DNA from: Crossaster papposus
Lineage: Eukaryota; Echinodermata; Asteroidea; Velatida; Solasteridae
Direction: 5' to 3'
Length of the DNA stretch: 64,000 nucleotides
NCBI GenBank assembly: GCA_037893245.1
Contig: JBAIAA010000117.1
Span: 3,596,001 to 3,660,000 of the forward strand
Shown here: positions 60,601 through 64,000 of the stretch, in pieces
Layout: the number at the start of each line of letters is the position of its first letter
Position numbering within the stretch: position 1 is the stretch's first letter
Notes under the pieces: model-generated
The model's input: the letters and a program-made list of their open reading frames with translations, nothing else
Database searches by the model: none
Told to the model about the DNA's origin: nothing
Translations under genes and position numbers: made by a program

Positions 60601-63600
60601 AGCAGAATAGTAAGTGTTTCCATCACAGTGTGACTGAGAGCTGTCAATGTGCTGAGCAGAATAGTGGGTGTTCCCATCACAGTGTGACTTAGAGCTCTCA
60701 CTTTGCTGAGCAGAATAGTGAGTGTTCCCATTACAGTGTTACCGAGAGCAGTCACTCTGCTGAGCAGAATAGTGAGTGTTTCCATCACAGTGCGACTGTG
60801 AGAGCATTCACTGTGCAGAGCAGAATAGTGAGTGTTCCCATCACAGTGTGACTGAGAGCTGTCAGTGTGCTGAGCAGAATAGTGAGTGTTCACATCACTG
60901 TGTGACTGAGAGCAGTCACTGTGCTGAGCAGAATAGTGAGTGTTCCCATCACAGTGTGACTGAGAGCAGTCACTTGGCTGATCAGAATAGTGAGTGTTTT
61001 CTTTACAATGTGACTGTGAGAGCAGTCACTGTGCTGAGCAGAATAGTGATTGTTCCAATCACAGTATGGCTAAGAGCAGTCACTGTGCTGAGCAGAATAG
61101 TGAGTGTTCCCATCACAGTGTGACTGAGAGCAGTCACTGTGCTGAGCAAAATAGTGAGTGTTCCCATCACAGTGTGACTTTGAGAGCATTCACTGTCCAG
61201 AGCAGAATAGTGAGTGTGACTTTGAGAGCAGTCACTGTGCTGGGCAGAATAGTGAGTGTTCTTATCACAGTGTGACTGAGAGCAGTCAATGTGCTGACCA
61301 GAATAGTGAGTGTTCCCATCACAGTGTGACTTAGAGCAGTCACTGTGCTGAGCAGAATAGTGAGTGTTCCTATCACAATGCGACTGTGAGAGCAGTCACT
61401 GTGCAGAGCAGAATAGTGAGTGTTCCCATCACAGCTGTGACTAAGAGCTGTCACTGTGCTGAGCAGAATAGTGAGTGTTCACATCACTGTGTGACTGAGA
61501 GCAGTCACTGTGCTGAGCAGAATAGTGAGTGTTCCAATCACAGTATGGCTAAGAGCAGTCACTGTGCTGAGCAGAATAGTGAGTGTTCCCATCACAGTGT
61601 GACTGAAACAGTCACTGTGCTGAGCAGAATAGTGAATGTTCCCGCCACAGTGTGACTGAGAGCAGTCACTGTGCTGAGCAGCAGAGTGAGTGTTCCCATC
61701 ACAGTGTGACTGAGAGCAGTCACTTGGCTGATCAGAATAGTGAGTGTTTTCTTTACAGTGTGACTGTGAGAGAAGTCACTGTGCTGAGCAGAATAGTGAG
61801 TGTTCCAATCACAGTATGGCTAAGAGCAGTCACTGTGCTGAGCAGAATAGTGAGTGTTCCCATCACAGTGTGACTGAAACAGTCACTGTGCAGAGCTGAA
61901 TAGTGAATGTTCCCGCCACAGTGTGACTGAGAGCAGTCACTGTGCTGAGCAGCAGAGTGAGTGTTCCCATCACAGTGTGACTGAGAGCAGTCACTTGGCT
62001 GATCAGAATAGTGAGTGTTTTCTTTACAGTGTGACTGTGAGAGCAGTCACTGTGCTGAGCAGAATAGTGAGTGTTCCCATCACAGTGTGACTGAAACAGT
62101 CACTGTGCAGAGCTGAATAGTGAATGTTCCCGACACAGTGTGACTGAGAGCAGTCACTGTGCTGAGCAGAATAGTGAGTGTTCCCATCACAGTGTGACTG
62201 CGAGAGCATTCACTGTGCAGAGCAGAATAGTGAGTGTTCACATCACAGTGTAACTGAGAGCTGTCACTGTGCTGAGCAGAATAGTGAGTGTTCCCACCAC
62301 AGTGTGACTGTGAAAGCAGTCACTGTGCTGAGCAGAATAGTAAGTGTTTCCATCACAGTGTGACTGAGAGCTGTCAATGTGCTGAGCAGAATAGTGGGTG
62401 TTCCCATCACAGTGTGACTTAGAGCTCTCACTTTGATGAGCAGAATAGTGAGTGTTCCCATTACAGTGTTACCGAGAGCAGTCACTCTGCTGAGCAGAAT
62501 AGTGAGTGTTTCCATCACAGTGCGACTGTGAGAGCATTCACTGTGCAGAGCAGAATAGTGAGTGTTCCCATCACAGTGTGACTGAGAGCTGTCAGTGTGC
62601 TGAGCAGAATAGTGAGTGTTCACATCACTGTGTGACTGAGAGCAGTCACTGTGCTGAGCAGAATAGTGAGTGTTCCCATCACAGTGTGACTGAGAGCAGT
62701 CACTTGGCTGATCAGAATAGTGAGTGTTTTCTTTACAATGTGACTGTGAGAGCAGTCACTGTGCTGAGCAGAATAGTGAGTGTTCCAATCACAGTATGGC
62801 TAAGAGCAGTCACCATGCTGAGCAGAATAGTGAGTGTTCCCATCACAGTGTGACTGAGAGCAGTCACTGTGCTGAGCAAAATAGTGAGTGTTCCCATCAC
62901 AGTGTGACTTTGAGAGCATTCACTGTCCAGAGCAGAATAGTGAGTGTGACTTTGAGAGCAGTCACTGTGCTGGGCAGAATAGTGAGTGTTCTTATCACAG
63001 TGTGACTGAGAGCAGTCAATGTGCTGAACAGAATAGTGAGTGTTCCCATCACAGTGTGACTTAGAGCAGTCACTGTGCTGAGCAGAATAGTGAGTGTTCC
63101 TATCACAATGCGACTGTGAGAGCAGTCACTGTGCAGAGCAGAATAGTGAGTGTTCCCATCACAGCTGTGACTAAGAGCTGTCACTGTGCTGAGCAGAATA
63201 GTGAGTGTTCACATCACTGTGTGACTGAGAGCAGTCACTGTGCTGAGCAGAATAGTGAGTGTTCCAATCAAAGTATGGCTAAGAGCAGTCACTGTGCTGA
63301 GCAGAATAGTGAGTGTTCCCATCACAGTGTGACTGAAACAGTCACTGTGCTGAGCAGAATAGTGAATGTTCCCGCCACAGTGTGACTGAGAGCAGTCACT
63401 GTGCTGAGCAGAACAGTGAGTGTTCCCATCACAGTGTGACCGAGAGCTCTCACTCTGCTGAGCAGCAGAGTGAGTGTTCCCATCACAGTGTGACTGAGAG
63501 CAGTCACTGTGCTGAGCAAAATAGTGAGTGTTCCCATCACAGTGTGACTTTGAGAGCATTCACTGTCCAGAGCAGAATAGTGAGTGTGACTTTGAGAGCA

Positions 63601-63750
63601 GTCACTGTGCTGGGCAGAATAGTGAGTGTTCTTATCACAGTGTGACTGAGAGCAGTCAATGTGCTGAACAGAATAGTGAGTGTTCCCATCACAGTGTGAC
63701 TTAGAGCAGTCACTGTGCTGAGCAGAATAGTGAGTGTTCCTATCACAATG
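54630..63750. repeat. Long-range duplication, right copy
   Basis: This is the partner of 22.6-33.8 kb without the 2,200-bp tandem and with one 54-bp loss near 62.07 kb. It shares CAGAATGAG (58930) and TCCAAAGCAG (59030) with the left copy, but has the ancestral base at 58050, 58554 and 58889. The match fades after the divider at 63544: from there the sequence follows the module type starting at 29219 (AATTGTTTCC directly followed by GTTACTG near 63915). Confidence 0.85.
61652..62139. repeat. 271-bp pentamer doublet, third instance, one monomer lost
   Basis: The first copy is 61652-61922 (271 bp). The second starts at 61923 and is 217 bp, because the ATGGCTAAGAGC unit is missing near 62075. 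The 54-bp loss explains why this module (61174-62903) is 1,730 bp while its relatives are 1,784 bp. A private change, GAGAGAAGTC, sits at 61773. Confidence 0.87.
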
Positions 63751-64000
63751 CGACTGTGAGAGCAGTCACTGTGCAGAGCAGAATAGTGAGTGTTCCCATC
63801 ACAGCTGTGACTAAGAGCTGTCACTGTGCTGAGCAGAATAGTGAGTGTTCACATCACTGTGTGACTGTGAGAGCAGTCACTATGCTGAGCAGAATAGTAA
63901 TTGTTTCCATCACAGTGTTACTGAGAGCAGTCACTGTGCTGAGCAGAATAGTGAGTGTTCCCATCACAGTGTGACTGTGAGAGCATTCACTGTGCTGAGC
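63544..64000. repeat. Last module, cut by the window edge
   Basis: The opening six units are standard. A 56-bp CACTATGC unit then leads to GTTACTG without the GTAACTG unit, as in the modules at 27019, 29219 and 59004. The window ends in a 56-bp unit with GAGAGCATTCACTGTGCTG, still inside the array. Confidence 0.9.

Larger units (their letters stand above)
1..64000. repeat. 54-bp tandem satellite array filling the window
   Basis: Every part of the window reads as head-to-tail copies of a 54-bp unit with the landmarks GTGACTGAGAGCAGTCAC, then TGTGCTGAGCAGAATAG, then TGAGTGTTCCCATCACAGT. All copies are in one orientation. There are about 1,180 copies, and both array ends lie outside the window. 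The consensus has 14 A, 11 C, 16 G and 13 T (50% GC) and no CpG. Divergence between neighbouring monomers is a few bases per unit, whereas monomers at matching positions in distant modules are nearly identical, which defines higher-order repeats. I see no transposon, unique spacer, gene, tRNA, rRNA or telomere repeat. The family is not one I recognise. A satellite or large minisatellite is certain; a centromeric, subtelomeric or interstitial location cannot be told from sequence alone. Confidence 0.98.

Noticed and set aside
1-64000. Many overlapping open frames of 60-221 codons on both strands
   Set aside because: All are translations of the same 54-bp repeat in different frames. They start and stop wherever a 42-, 53-, 56- or 57-bp unit shifts the phase. 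There is no non-repetitive domain, no sustained frame and no sign of codon constraint.
1-64000. Cys/His-rich forward repeat as a zinc-finger or other repeat protein
   Set aside because: The Cys and His spacing does not fit C2H2 fingers, the frame breaks every few hundred bases, and equally long open frames exist on the other strand.
1-64000. CRISPR array
   Set aside because: Units abut directly with no unique spacers, no cas genes are present, and monomers vary along their whole length.
1-64000. CENP-B box or telomere repeat
   Set aside because: I saw no stretch with the CENP-B core (TTCG with CGGG) and no TTAGGG-type run. The consensus contains no CpG.
1-64000. Transposon- or retroelement-derived repeat
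   Set aside because: No terminal repeats, poly-A tails, target-site duplications or recognisable enzyme fragments were seen, and the monomer is too short to show such an origin.

Overview
The whole 64-kb window is one uninterrupted tandem satellite array, and I find no gene in it. The building block is a 54-bp monomer (two exact consensus copies at 15332-15385 and 15386-15439). The monomers run head to tail in one orientation from the first base to the last, roughly 1,180 of them, and the array leaves the window at both ends. I saw no unique sequence, transposon, microsatellite tract, RNA gene or inverted segment. The monomer is about 50% GC and its consensus has no CpG. This is eukaryotic heterochromatin-type DNA of the kind found at centromeres, pericentromeres, subtelomeres or knobs. 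I do not recognise the family, so species and chromosomal position stay open. An animal genome is plausible but not shown.

Monomers come in a few length classes: 54 bp (most), 56 bp (+2), 57 bp (+3), 53 bp (-1) and a short 42-bp form. The 42-bp form occurs 63 times and makes a natural divider. Between successive dividers lie modules of 479, 530, 587, 640, 699, 805, 861, 1079, 1080, 1187, 1573, 1730, 1737, 1784, 2004, 2120 or 2170 bp. The module pairs I parsed differ by whole monomers (for example 640-587=53, 861-805=56, 861-530=331=six monomers), as expected from in-register unequal exchange.

Modules are nested in larger duplications. From left to right: a 7,824-bp period (1-5814 against 7825-13638) with a 1,757-bp tandem duplication inside it (4914-8427); a 9,276-bp-offset copy (13275-17390 against 22551-26666); a 12,282-bp-offset copy (17466-22480 against 29748-34762); a 2,200-bp tandem duplication (25448-29847); a 3,292-bp tandem (about 35.3-43.6 kb) running into a 6,531-bp tandem (about 38.6-56.7 kb); and a copy of about 22.6-33.8 kb at about 54.6-63.7 kb. 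Shared single-base variants put some of these events in order: the far copy near 58 kb separated before the 2,200-bp duplication, and the 6,531-bp tandem is among the youngest events.

The most suggestive non-architectural feature is a strong dyad in most monomers. A 7-bp perfect inverted repeat surrounds a 3-6-nt loop, and an outer stem extends it across the monomer junction. Most of the monomer length changes fall in this loop. Because 54 bp is 18 codons, open frames appear by chance on both strands, but none is sustained and I annotate no CDS. All comparisons were made by eye, so copy identities are estimates.
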